64,000 bases of DNA. Origin: Kurthia massiliensis. GTDB lineage: Bacteria; Bacillota; Bacilli; Bacillales_A; Planococcaceae. Location of the stretch: contig NZ_HE610997.1 of assembly GCF_000285555.1 (NCBI RefSeq), positions 314,860 through 378,859 on the forward strand, written 5' to 3'. The position numbers and the translations under genes were made by a program. This document shows positions 9,708 to 17,552 of the stretch, piece by piece (the first letter of the stretch is position 1; the number at the start of each line of letters is the position of its first letter). The notes beneath the pieces are model-generated. The model searched no databases and had not been told where the DNA came from. It saw nothing but the letters and a program-made list of their open reading frames with translations.

Positions 9708-9914
9708 TCATCGTTGTTCTTCCACGTCCTCATTTATTTCATCCGGTGCTTCTTCTGTCATTCGTTGCTCAATTTCTTGTCGCTCGATAACGCGATAGTT
9801 ATCAAGCGTTTTTATATACGTTTCAAACGATTGCATATAAATCGTAATATAGAGCGACATCATCATCAGTAAAATAAGGCTAAACATAAACAACGTTCCT
9901 CGTTCATTGCGCAT
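9708..9914 (-). CDS. comGG: ComGG-like competence pseudopilin
   Basis: A short last gene of the comG operon. I placed the start at MRNERGTLFMFSLILLMMM, which gives a basic N-terminus, a single membrane helix (about residues 8-26) and an acidic tail of 68 residues in all. ComGG of B. subtilis is about twice as long, so this copy is short or truncated. NERGTLF resembles a pseudopilin leader but lacks the usual Glu at +5. It overlaps comGF by 11 bases with only a weak ribosome site, suggesting coupled translation. Function is inferred from position and topology. Confidence 0.6.
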   Translation of the reverse strand: MRNERGTLFMFSLILLMMMSLYITIYMQSFETYIKTLDNYRVIERQEIEQRMTEEAPDEINEDVEEQR

Positions 9915-10353
9915 AATTCGGCAATGGAATCGACGCAGAATGGGTCGTACCTGTACGTTCAAACTGTACTTCAATATACAATTCGTCCTCCTTTATGTCG
10001 TAATGCCAACGTTTCACTTTCGTTAAAATAACGATATTTCGACGTTTTGAAGCAGTTCCTGTTAACGAAATATTATTTTTCCGTAGTGAAACGTATTGCT
10101 GGTCCCATTCAACATGACGATAGCCAATCGTTTTTTCATTCGTTGCTTCGATTATTTCATATGGGGCTAATTCTTCTGTTAGCAGTTTCACAAACCGTTC
10201 CCATTCTAGCGTTTCAGGTACGATATACGCTTGCATGCGATAAAGCATCGGATAAAACGATACAAACAATGTCATACATAACATTAAAATCGTCAGCTGT
10301 AACAATGCATCTACTAATGTATATCCTTTATTTTTGTGCACGGAAACATACAT
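9904..10353 (-). CDS. comGF: ComGF competence pseudopilin
   Basis: A 149-residue minor pseudopilin of the DNA-uptake pseudopilus. The N-terminal NKGYTLVDALLQL resembles the class III leader cut by ComC after Gly, with Asp in place of the usual Glu at +5, followed by a membrane helix (about 13-33) and a globular domain. The ATG at 10353 sits immediately after AAGAAGG, too close to be ideal; an in-frame GTG at 10341 has a 12-base spacing and may be the true start. It overlaps both comGE and comGG. Confidence 0.85.
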   Translation of the reverse strand: MYVSVHKNKGYTLVDALLQLTILMLCMTLFVSFYPMLYRMQAYIVPETLEWERFVKLLTEELAPYEIIEATNEKTIGYRHVEWDQQYVSLRKNNISLTGTASKRRNIVILTKVKRWHYDIKEDELYIEVQFERTGTTHSASIPLPNYAQ

Positions 10354-10651
10354 CCTTCTTCGTATTAAACAGTTGATAGCTCACACAGAGCTGTTGTTGA
10401 TTACCACGCCAGTTGTACGTCTCTCCATCGTATGTCAGTGCTCCAGATGAAGTTTCTTTCGTAATGAGTCGTTTCGTCAACACATAATCCGCTACGCGAT
10501 ACGCGTGATAATCTTTTTCGATAGCTGTTTTTGAAAACAGCAATGTCGTAAACATCGGCACAATCGTCCCAAAAATAAGCACTATGACGAGCATACTAAA
10601 CATCGCTTCGACAAAAGAGGTCCCTCTTTCATTTATGATTCTTTTTCTAAT
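10328..10651 (-). CDS. comGE: ComGE competence pseudopilin, probable AUU start
   Basis: The reading frame between comGD and comGF encodes a pseudopilin leader NERGTSFVEAMFSMLVIVLIF followed by about 75 residues with a cysteine pair (LCVSY..DVCFR). The only in-frame ATG (10603) lies inside the hydrophobic helix and would discard the leader. No ATG, GTG or TTG exists upstream in frame. An ATT at 10651 is preceded at eight bases by AGGAGAGGGG, so I infer initiation at AUU, giving 107 residues close to ComGE of B. subtilis. It overlaps comGD by 19 bases. Confidence 0.7.
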   Translation of the reverse strand: MRKRIINERGTSFVEAMFSMLVIVLIFGTIVPMFTTLLFSKTAIEKDYHAYRVADYVLTKRLITKETSSGALTYDGETYNWRGNQQQLCVSYQLFNTKKDVCFRAQK

Positions 10652-11088
10652 TTCGCAATCCCCTCTCCTAAATAAACGGTTAAACGATACGTATGATGTG
10701 CTGTACGAAATGTCATATGTCCTGATAAACTAGGTCGTCCTGTATCGGTATATCGAAAAAAATTTGTCGTACTATCACTTGTTACAACTTGAATTTGAAC
10801 AGGTAATTGACGCGTTTTTATGACGTTCGCTTTGTTTGCAACGCGCGTCACAATGTTGTACTGCCAGCGATTGTCTAATTGTTCAAATTGTATTTCCGTA
10901 TACGTCTCCGTCTTTTTTGCCTCGCTTTGGACGTATTGAATATCTTTTAATATTTGTTCTAAGTATAATGTCGCTTCTAACTGTGTCCATTTTTGATGAC
11001 CATATTGTGATGTGACCGTTACGATGATTAAAGCGATTGTGAGTACGATTAACATTTCGATAAACGTAAATCCTTTATTTGCCCGCAA
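10633..11088 (-). CDS. comGD: ComGD competence pseudopilin
   Basis: A 151-residue minor pseudopilin. NKGFTFIEMLIVLTIALII carries the class III cleavage motif (Gly, then Phe, with Glu at +5) and membrane helix, followed by a globular domain with the GMTFR-like end seen as HMTFRTAHHTYRLTVYLGEG. Translation starts at TTG with GGAG nine bases before it, and overlaps comGC by 14 bases. ComC (not in this window) would process it. Confidence 0.88.
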   Translation of the reverse strand: MRANKGFTFIEMLIVLTIALIIVTVTSQYGHQKWTQLEATLYLEQILKDIQYVQSEAKKTETYTEIQFEQLDNRWQYNIVTRVANKANVIKTRQLPVQIQVVTSDSTTNFFRYTDTGRPSLSGHMTFRTAHHTYRLTVYLGEGIAKLEKES

Positions 11089-11386
11089 GCGTAATAACTC
11101 CTGACTGTAATTCTAGTTTTTTTCCTTTACAACTTTTTTCAGCGGAGCCATTTTTCAAATAACCTTCCGTTTCTAACGCACTAATCGATGTCGGATATTC
11201 GCCTTTATCAATCCGATACGCTTCTACTTGTCCTTGTGCCATTTTGATATAAGCATCGCATCCTTTATTGTCTACAGTCGAAAAGTGTTTCGTAACGTTT
11301 GGAATCGCAATTAAAATCAGCACTGTAATAATAAATAACACGATTAACATTTCAATTAATGTAAAACCTTTTTCACTTTTCATCAT
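11075..11386 (-). CDS. comGC: ComGC major competence pseudopilin
   Basis: A 103-residue major subunit of the competence pseudopilus. KGFTLIEMLIVLFII is a perfect class III prepilin leader (cleavage after Gly7, Glu at +5) leading into a membrane helix. Cys43 and Cys86 match the pair known to form an intramolecular disulfide in ComGC. The gene follows comGB by 12 bases; AAAGGTGG precedes two adjacent ATG codons, either of which could be used. Confidence 0.95.
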   Translation of the reverse strand: MMKSEKGFTLIEMLIVLFIITVLILIAIPNVTKHFSTVDNKGCDAYIKMAQGQVEAYRIDKGEYPTSISALETEGYLKNGSAEKSCKGKKLELQSGVITLAGK

Positions 11387-11398
11387 GTTCCACCTTTC

Positions 11399-12448
11399 TT
11401 ATACGTGATCGAGCATGTCATACATCGGAAGCAATATCGCTAAATACGCACCTAAAATACAAATGGCGATAAAACTAAAGAAGATCGGTTGAATGACTTG
11501 TAATGCTCTATTCATAAAAGTTTGTTCTTTTTCGGCTAACAGTTCACTATACATCATTAATTCTCGTCCTAAATTGCCACCTTGTTCTCCGTGCAGTGCA
11601 CAACTGTAAAAATCATGTTGGAAATAAGGTAATTGTTGGATCGCTGCAGACAGCAAAAAACCACTGCTTACGCGCATTCGTAATTGCTGTGCCACATATT
11701 GAATGTAGCGCTGATATGTTTGTTTCGTTAACATCGTCAATGCATCTTGTAACGACAACCCACTCGCGAGTAATGTACCGAGCGATGCGGCCAATTGTTT
11801 CGTCAACATGAGCTGTACGAGACGACGAATCGGATATATTTTATAGATGAGCTGCATTTGGCTAGAGACTTGACGCTGAAGGACGATTGAAATCGTAATG
11901 ATAATGGCACTGATGACGATGAATAGCGTTGCTAGTAATATATCTGGCAAGTGCAATAAAATCGTTGAAATCGTTAATTCGATTGTAGAAGTTGTCGTTG
12001 TCGTATAAAACATGGCAGACATTTGCGGCAGAAAAAACTGACGAAAGCCGATGAGTAAACAAATGAGTAGTACGAACAACGTCACTGGATACGCCAACAA
12101 CTTAAACATCGTCTGTTTATTTTTTTGCTGTTGCATCATATGTTGTGCAACGGTTTCTAATGCTCGTTCGAATTGGCCACGCTGTTCCGCAAGTTGAAGC
12201 ATCATTAAATGGCGCGCTGGAATGCCAAAATAAGCTAACGTACGCGTCATCGTATGTCCTTCATTCAAATGCTGAGCCACGAATGCAAGTCCTTCCTCTT
12301 CATCGACGATATGGTACGGCGCTAGCATATGAATCGACTCGTAAAACGTATAACCTTCTTGTAATAACACGCTTAACTTTTTTAAAAAATCACCTTTATG
12401 CTTCAATCGTCTATGACATTGCCACTTCTCGTGGAGATCGTTGTACAC
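11399..12448 (-). CDS. comGB: ComGB competence assembly platform protein
   Basis: A polytopic inner-membrane protein of the PilC/GspF family that anchors the ComGA ATPase and supports pseudopilus assembly. Three membrane segments are visible (about 130-150, 185-210 and 320-345) with two cytosolic F-domains; GEQGGNLGRELMMYSELL is the second-domain signature. The start is unclear: a GTG at 12448 lies inside comGA, and a TTG at 12406 just after the comGA stop gives 336 residues, nearer the B. subtilis length. Either implies coupling to comGA. Confidence 0.88.
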   Translation of the reverse strand: MYNDLHEKWQCHRRLKHKGDFLKKLSVLLQEGYTFYESIHMLAPYHIVDEEEGLAFVAQHLNEGHTMTRTLAYFGIPARHLMMLQLAEQRGQFERALETVAQHMMQQQKNKQTMFKLLAYPVTLFVLLICLLIGFRQFFLPQMSAMFYTTTTTSTIELTISTILLHLPDILLATLFIVISAIIITISIVLQRQVSSQMQLIYKIYPIRRLVQLMLTKQLAASLGTLLASGLSLQDALTMLTKQTYQRYIQYVAQQLRMRVSSGFLLSAAIQQLPYFQHDFYSCALHGEQGGNLGRELMMYSELLAEKEQTFMNRALQVIQPIFFSFIAICILGAYLAILLPMYDMLDHV

Positions 12449-13448
12449 TTGCTGGATCGATAATAACACCACTTTGCACTCCTTTGTCATATTGATATTG
12501 CAAAGTCTGTTCTACGGGGAGTGTGTACGACTGTGTTGGGTCACATAAAATAGCAGCAATTTGCTCGGGCTGTAAAATTTCAAACAATGCTTGAATAGCG
12601 ATATAGTCATCTTTCTTCACACCGACGAGCCGTTGCGCAACGATTGCTTCTAATGTTTGGCGTAAATCTTGTCGTGAAATGCCTAAGTCAAGCAAGCGAT
12701 AAATACATCCGACTGAATCTTTCGCATGAATCGTACTAAAGACGAGGTGTCCCGTTAATGCCGCTTCTACTGCAATTTTTGCGGTCGCACTGTCACGTAT
12801 TTCCCCAATCATAATGACGTCTGGAGAATGTCTTAAAATCGCCTTTAATCCGACTTCATACGTCACACCTGCGCGCTCGTTCACTTGCACTTGCAACAAA
12901 TGGCGCTGCGGATGTTCAACAGGATCTTCAAGTGAAATGACTTGTTTTTGTTCCTTCATGGCGCATTGTTGTACGAGCGCATATAACGTCGTCGATTTCC
13001 CACTCCCAGTAGCCCCTGTCATTAAAACAAGCCCTTGCCGTAACGTCGTCATCGCCTGTAATATCGGCGTCATATGCGTATGAAAAGCAAGGGATTCTAA
13101 TGGCTTTGATTCATGATGATACATCATTCGGACGATTAAACTTTCTCGACCGAACGCTGATGGTAACGTTGAAATGCGGCAGGCAAACGCATTTTGCGCC
13201 ATCGTGAAAGCACCACTTTGCGGTTTGCGTTGATCTCCTATATCTAAATCTGCTTGAAATTTCAAATAGCTAATGTACCGGTCAGCTACGTCGAATGACA
13301 ACTGCATAACGGGGAACAGGCGCTGAAATTTCCGAAATTGAATATCATATGACGTATCACTCGGGGAAAATAAAATATCACTTGCTTCAAAAGCTTTCGC
13401 TTCTTTTAATAATGTCTCTACTTGTAAAGCAATTGATTGTTCTTCCAT
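12411..13448 (-). CDS. comGA: ComGA competence traffic ATPase
   Basis: A 345-residue type II/IV secretion ATPase powering the competence pseudopilus from the cytosolic face. Walker A is GATGSGKST (residues 145-153); SLEDPVEHP is the Asp box, IGEIRDSATAKIAVEAALTGH is Walker B with the His box STIHAKD following. It is the first gene of the operon, with AGGAGGAATT before the ATG. The upstream 236 bases contain no clear pair of ComK AT-boxes that I could align by eye. Confidence 0.95.
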   Translation of the reverse strand: MEEQSIALQVETLLKEAKAFEASDILFSPSDTSYDIQFRKFQRLFPVMQLSFDVADRYISYLKFQADLDIGDQRKPQSGAFTMAQNAFACRISTLPSAFGRESLIVRMMYHHESKPLESLAFHTHMTPILQAMTTLRQGLVLMTGATGSGKSTTLYALVQQCAMKEQKQVISLEDPVEHPQRHLLQVQVNERAGVTYEVGLKAILRHSPDVIMIGEIRDSATAKIAVEAALTGHLVFSTIHAKDSVGCIYRLLDLGISRQDLRQTLEAIVAQRLVGVKKDDYIAIQALFEILQPEQIAAILCDPTQSYTLPVEQTLQYQYDKGVQSGVIIDPASVQRSPREVAMS

Positions 13449-13684
13449 GCAATTCCTCCTTTAGTTGAAGTTACATCTCAGTATAAAAACAGCTGTATCT
13501 AAAAGATAGGCAAGTAAACATATTTGAAAATCCGCTCACATATGCACTTTTTCCGTTAGAAATCTACCTATTACCACATGTTTTTTTGAAAGGTATAGTA
13601 TTTTTGTGACGATTTTCAATTTATTATAGCTATTTGGGTAGTTTGTTCTATAATGAAGATATCAATGATGGAGGTGCATTTAAT
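13449..13684. other. Divergent comGA / regulator intergenic region
   Basis: This AT-rich gap holds the comG control region leftward and the regulator promoter rightward. TATAAT at 13649-13654 is the best -10 for the rightward gene, without a convincing -35 partner. No clear ComK box or operator palindrome could be defined by eye. Confidence 0.4.
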
Positions 13685-14380
13685 ATGGTCGATCCGTTAA
13701 AAATCACTAGCACACTCGCAGATGAAACGAGATATTCAATTTATCAACATATCATCAAAAATAAAGAAGCTTTTTCTGTACAAGAAATTGCAGACGTTTT
13801 CAGCATACATCCGAATGTTGCACGCCTACATTTGAAAAAATTAACTGACATTGGTGTATTGCACGCTGAATTCGAAAAGACTGGCAAAGGTGGCCGTCCC
13901 GGTCGACTTTACCGCGCGACAGAAGATGGTGTTTCATTGTCATTTCCTTATCGTGATGACAGTCAACTTATGGAATGGTTACTGGATATTTTAGAAGCAT
14001 GCGGCGAAGAAGCAATTGAAGTCGGCAAGAAAATTTGCCATAAAAAAGGATTAGAATCTATTCAAAATATTTTACGTGCACGTCGTTTACAAATGGTTCA
14101 TTTACCACTCGAACATAAAGTCGATCTAATTACAGAGACAGCAGCTTTAATTGGATATATCCCAATTATTCGTGACACACCAGAAGGCAAAATAATGAAA
14201 TTTACCGTGTATAACTGTCCATTCCACAATGGTATTGCGAAACATAGTAGTTTTATTTGTGATTTACACGAAGCATACTTAAAAGGCCAATTCGAAGCAT
14301 TGTTTGACGTTACAGAATTCAAACAAGTAGAAAGCATGGTCCATGACTGTAAATTTTGTTCATATCAAGTGAGTGTTTAA
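13685..14380 (+). CDS. Winged-helix transcription regulator with C-terminal cysteine cluster
   Basis: A 231-residue cytosolic DNA-binding protein. Residues about 7-75 form a winged helix (LADETRYSIYQHIIK, FSVQEIADVFSIHPNVARLHLKKL recognition helix, then the wing GKGGRPGRLYRA). The C-terminal part contains Cys178, Cys192, Cys222 and Cys225 as C-X13-C-X29-C-X2-C plus nearby His residues, a layout like the iron-sulfur or metal site of SufR-type predicted regulators (COG2345). A metal or Fe-S sensor role is inference. I chose the ATG at 13685 because GGAGGTG lies eight bases before it. It precedes the small-RNA candidate. Confidence 0.8.
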   Translation: MVDPLKITSTLADETRYSIYQHIIKNKEAFSVQEIADVFSIHPNVARLHLKKLTDIGVLHAEFEKTGKGGRPGRLYRATEDGVSLSFPYRDDSQLMEWLLDILEACGEEAIEVGKKICHKKGLESIQNILRARRLQMVHLPLEHKVDLITETAALIGYIPIIRDTPEGKIMKFTVYNCPFHNGIAKHSSFICDLHEAYLKGQFEALFDVTEFKQVESMVHDCKFCSYQVSV

Positions 14381-14420
14381 ATAAAGAAGTGTGCTCCGCA
14401 AGGGACACCTTCTTTATTTA
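14378..14420 (+). terminator. Regulator gene terminator (bidirectional)
   Basis: A long stem (AAATAAAGAAG with CTTCTTTATTT plus inner GTG.CC pairs) starts at the regulator stop codon and ends in an AT-rich tract. Confidence 0.75.
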
Positions 14421-14425
14421 AAATG

Positions 14426-14465
14426 TATTAACACTATTGACATAGTGTTAATAGGGTTCTATAAT
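14426..14465 (+). promoter_or_regulatory. Consensus promoter overlapped by a perfect palindromic operator
   Basis: TTGACA (14437-14442), exactly 17 bases, then TATAAT (14460-14465) is a perfect sigma-A consensus promoter. Its -35 box sits inside a perfect inverted repeat: arms TATTAACACTAT and ATAGTGTTAATA around a TGAC centre (14426-14453). A repressor bound there would block polymerase. It drives the small-RNA candidate that follows. Confidence 0.8.
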
Positions 14466-14471
14466 ATATCT

Positions 14472-14580
14472 CGTAGCTTAACTTTATCCCTCCCATTTAA
14501 TATGGTGAGAAAACATCCCCTAGATGAAGATATTTGCACATATCTTCCAAGTTGAAGAGGCATCCATCGCCTCTTTTTTT
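14472..14580 (+). ncRNA. Candidate C-rich regulatory small RNA
   Basis: A transcript of about 110 bases is framed by the consensus promoter and a terminator (AGAGGC, seven-base loop, GCCTCT, eight T at 14556-14580). Between them are two C-rich unpaired tracts, ATCCCTCCC and CATCCCC, complementary to Shine-Dalgarno sequences, and a perfect 8-bp hairpin (GAAGATAT with ATATCTTC). The layout resembles anti-SD small RNAs such as RoxS/RsaE or FsrA, but I see no direct homology. A 17-codon ORF (starting MVRKHPLDED) fits inside but lacks a ribosome site. Confidence 0.6.
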
Positions 14581-14612
14581 TATGCAAAAACACGATCTCA
14601 AATGAGTATAAG

Positions 14613-14652
14613 AAAAACCGGAACCGCGCCACAGCGCGATTCCGGTTTTTTG
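14613..14652. terminator. Strong bidirectional terminator
   Basis: ACCGGAAcCGCGC and GCGCGaTTCCGGT form a 13-bp stem flanked by A5 and T6. On the minus strand it is the terminator of the YqgX gene, about 55 bases beyond its stop. Confidence 0.85.
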
Positions 14653-14708
14653 TTACGAACGCTAAAAAAGGAAAATAACCTGTTTTGTACCAGCCTCTTA
14701 TTCGTTTA

Positions 14709-15347
14709 CTAAAATCCATTTAAAAACGGATTGTTCACCATTTCTTCTCCAACCGTTGTCGGCGCACCATGTCCCGGGTAAATAATCGTATCTTCATCTA
14801 ATGATAATAATTGCTCATCAATCGATTGCAATAATACTTTCATATTGCCGTCTATTAAATCGGTACGACCAATACTACCTTGGAACAACGTATCTCCAAC
14901 GATAGCAAACCCTTCTGATTCAAAAACAAATGAAATACTTCCCGGCGAATGACCTGGTGTATGACGGACATCCATCGTAAAGTCACCGATTGTTAGTAAA
15001 CCATCTTCTGACAATATTTCATCCGCTTCGCGTACAATCATGTCTGGGATTTCACGGTATTTCCCTGACCCATTCAATGCAGGTTTTTGTAACCATGATT
15101 GTTCTTTTTTATGCACGTACACCGGAATTTGAAAAGCATCACGTACTTCATCAACTGCACCGATATGATCAAAATGTGTATGCGTCAATAAAATAGCTAA
15201 TGGCTTCAATCCTTGTTTACGAATTTCCTTAATGAGCATACTTCCTTGGTCACCTGGATCGATAATTAACGCATCTTTTTGTTTGTTTGCGATAATATAA
15301 CAATTTTCCTGTGCTAATCCTACAACATAACTTCTAATATTATACAT
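14709..15347 (-). CDS. yqgX: Metallo-beta-lactamase-fold hydrolase (YqgX, glyoxalase II-like)
   Basis: A 212-residue cytosolic metallohydrolase. THTHFDHIG is the HxHxDH two-metal motif; HTPGHSPGS, VGDTLFQGSIGRTD and YPGHGAPT supply the remaining metal ligands of the glyoxalase II-like group. These enzymes hydrolyse thioesters such as S-lactoyl-thiols, but the substrate here is inferred. Length and position match B. subtilis YqgX near comG. It appears to be a single-gene unit. Confidence 0.9.
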   Translation of the reverse strand: MYNIRSYVVGLAQENCYIIANKQKDALIIDPGDQGSMLIKEIRKQGLKPLAILLTHTHFDHIGAVDEVRDAFQIPVYVHKKEQSWLQKPALNGSGKYREIPDMIVREADEILSEDGLLTIGDFTMDVRHTPGHSPGSISFVFESEGFAIVGDTLFQGSIGRTDLIDGNMKVLLQSIDEQLLSLDEDTIIYPGHGAPTTVGEEMVNNPFLNGF

Positions 15348-15378
15348 ACTCTCTCACCTCTCGCTCATTATACCGACA

Positions 15379-15414
15379 CAAAAAAAGAACTTCCACTCAT
15401 TTGGAAGTTCTTTT
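15379..15414 (-). terminator. ltaS terminator
   Basis: AAGAACTTCC and GGAAGTTCTT form a 10-bp stem followed on the minus strand by eight or more T, just after the ltaS stop. Confidence 0.85.
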
Positions 15415-15418
15415 CGTA

Positions 15419-17347
15419 CTATTTTACTTTTCCTGTATGATAGTCGTAAAAGCGGAGTAAATCGCCGTTGATCACTTTATCAGACATGCTTAATTTTTCT
15501 TGGGCATCGTCTTTTAATGGCGTACACGCATTTTGACCATCATCCACATCTTCATCTACGTCTAATTCTTCTCCTGTTTTGCGGTCATAACATGTCTCTG
15601 CCGCATAAACGAAGTCTTTCGTAATGAATCGACCATCGCGGAAAACGATGAAATCATCGTGGTCTTTCGATAATAAATCTGTGCCGATTTGAATATCATT
15701 TTTCGTATCCATACCGACTAAATGTAGCACTGTCGGACGGATATCTAATTCGCCAGATACTTCACTCGTCGTATCTGCACCTGTAGAAGCAGCGACTTTT
15801 TGTTTCACATCAGAATGTGGAATATGAATGAAGAATGGCACTTGTTGTAATTGTGCACTATCAAATGGCGTAATCTCATCTTTCTCTAAGTATTTCGCCA
15901 TCGCTTTATTATGATTTTCAGAAATCCCATAATGATCGCCATACATAATGATCATTGAATTATCATACAATCCTTTTTCTTTAAGTGACTTAAAAAATAC
16001 TTTTAACGCTTCGTCGGTATAACGAACTGTTTGGAAATATTGGTCGACCGTTTGATCACCTGAATCATATGCATCAATCAATTGGTCCTCTTTGTCTGAT
16101 ACGAACGGGAAATGGTTCGATAACGTTAACATACGCGCATAAAATGGTTGTTTTACATGCGTCATTAAGTCTGCTGACTGCTCCAAAAACGGAATATCTT
16201 TTAAGCCCCAATTCACAGAGTTATCATCATTCACTTCGTATGATTCGACGTCATAAAAATTTTGAATACCGAGTGATTGATACATTATGTCGCGATTCCA
16301 AAATGATTTTGTATTCGCATGGAAAACATTTGTTGAATAACCTGCTTCATTGAAACGTTTCGCCATTGATTGGAACTTGTTACTGGCATTCGTAAAGAAT
16401 ACAGCGCCACGGTTCGTGCCATACAATGAGTTTTCAACGATAAATTCTGCATCAGACGTCTTTCCTAAACCGGTTTGATGATAGAAGTTATTAAAGTATA
16501 ACGTGTCTTTATCTTTCGTCAATTCATTTAAAAATGGCGTAATATCTTGACCGTTTACTTGACGATTGATGACAAAGTTTTGTGTTGATTCAACCGAAAT
16601 AATAATGACATTGCGACCTTTTGCTAAACCGAATAATTCATCATTTTTCGTTTGACGTGCTTTTGCATAATTTGAAACGTCCGTTACTTCAGTACCATCT
16701 GCTAACGCACGTTGCGCATTCGATTTCGACTGCACATATACGTCATATAGATGGTAATTATATGTGCCTAAATTTTTCACGAGTACTTCGCGATCGAAAC
16801 TACGCGTTAATAATTGTGGACGAGCTACTTCTGCTAAGCCCCAGTTTAAAAATAAAATCGCAAATGACAATGCAAAATACGTTTTACGCATACTTTTTGT
16901 CATATTAAATTGTTGCGATGCTTTCGGTACGTATTTAATGGCGATTAAAATCACGATTAAATCAAAGAAGTACCAAATGTCTGTCCAATTAATTAATGTC
17001 GTCACCGAGTTACCTAAGTCACCGAAATTATTCGTTTGGAACAAGACAGGAATTGTAATAAAATCGCTATAAAAGCGATAAAATAACACATTGCCATATA
17101 AAACGATCGACAGTATCACTTTAGTTGCTACAATATAACGATTGCTACCTTTCGACGTTTTGAAAAATAGTGAAAACCCATAAAAAAATAGTAAAAATGC
17201 TAATGGATTTAAAAACAAAATAATTTGCTGTAAAAAGTTTTCAATATCTAAATCAAAACTTGTTTGGTACGTCAAATACGTTTGTAACCATGTCGCCACA
17301 ACCGCTACTAATAAAATCGAATGTTTTGGCCAATTCCAATTTTTCAT
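15419..17347 (-). CDS. ltaS: Lipoteichoic acid synthase LtaS
   Basis: A 642-residue membrane enzyme that polymerises glycerol phosphate from phosphatidylglycerol onto the lipoteichoic acid anchor. Five membrane helices fill residues about 10-175, then an extracellular sulfatase-fold domain. IIISVEST holds the metal Glu253, HQTGLGKTSDAEF holds the catalytic Thr297, and MYGDHYGISENHN supplies late metal ligands. A C-terminal cysteine pair (CYDRKTG...NACT) may form an external disulfide. The ATG at 17347 is chosen because GAGG lies eight bases upstream. It lies at the yqgS position of B. subtilis. Confidence 0.93.
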   Translation of the reverse strand: MKNWNWPKHSILLVAVVATWLQTYLTYQTSFDLDIENFLQQIILFLNPLAFLLFFYGFSLFFKTSKGSNRYIVATKVILSIVLYGNVLFYRFYSDFITIPVLFQTNNFGDLGNSVTTLINWTDIWYFFDLIVILIAIKYVPKASQQFNMTKSMRKTYFALSFAILFLNWGLAEVARPQLLTRSFDREVLVKNLGTYNYHLYDVYVQSKSNAQRALADGTEVTDVSNYAKARQTKNDELFGLAKGRNVIIISVESTQNFVINRQVNGQDITPFLNELTKDKDTLYFNNFYHQTGLGKTSDAEFIVENSLYGTNRGAVFFTNASNKFQSMAKRFNEAGYSTNVFHANTKSFWNRDIMYQSLGIQNFYDVESYEVNDDNSVNWGLKDIPFLEQSADLMTHVKQPFYARMLTLSNHFPFVSDKEDQLIDAYDSGDQTVDQYFQTVRYTDEALKVFFKSLKEKGLYDNSMIIMYGDHYGISENHNKAMAKYLEKDEITPFDSAQLQQVPFFIHIPHSDVKQKVAASTGADTTSEVSGELDIRPTVLHLVGMDTKNDIQIGTDLLSKDHDDFIVFRDGRFITKDFVYAAETCYDRKTGEELDVDEDVDDGQNACTPLKDDAQEKLSMSDKVINGDLLRFYDYHTGKVK

Positions 17348-17433
17348 CCAAACATCCTCACTTTCCACACAGTTGTTTTACATTTTCAAACAATCATTAT
17401 CGTAATATGATTTTTCAAAAGATGCAACTATTC

Positions 17434-17473
17434 CCGATTTATGTAAAAATGAAGGAAACTTACATAAAATCGG
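17434..17473. other. Large hairpin upstream of ltaS
   Basis: CCGATTTATGTAA and TTACATAAAATCGG form a 13-bp stem with one bulged A around a 13-base loop. It has no T tract in the minus direction, so it is not an obvious terminator. It lies between yqgQ and ltaS and may be in the ltaS leader or promoter region. Confidence 0.45.
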
Positions 17474-17501
17474 AAGAAAAAGGCGCCTTTGTCGACAAAT
17501 T

Positions 17502-17528
17502 CAAAAAGATGCGGCATGTGCGCATCTT
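17502..17528 (-). terminator. yqgQ terminator
   Basis: AAGATGCG and CGCATCTT pair perfectly around a seven-base loop with T5 on the minus strand, after the yqgQ stop. Confidence 0.75.
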
Positions 17529-17552
17529 CATGAAATCTTGTGTCAGGCAACC

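Noticed and set aside
10328-10603. comGE starting at the in-frame ATG
   Set aside because: That start falls inside the membrane helix and removes the prepilin cleavage motif, whereas an ATT with a good ribosome site restores it.
13449-13684. ComK binding site before comGA
   Set aside because: A-runs and T-runs are present, but I could not align two AAAA-N5-TTTT boxes at the required spacing.
14501-14554. A 17-codon ORF inside the small-RNA candidate
   Set aside because: It has no ribosome site; the bases before it are C-rich. A dual-function RNA is possible but unsupported.
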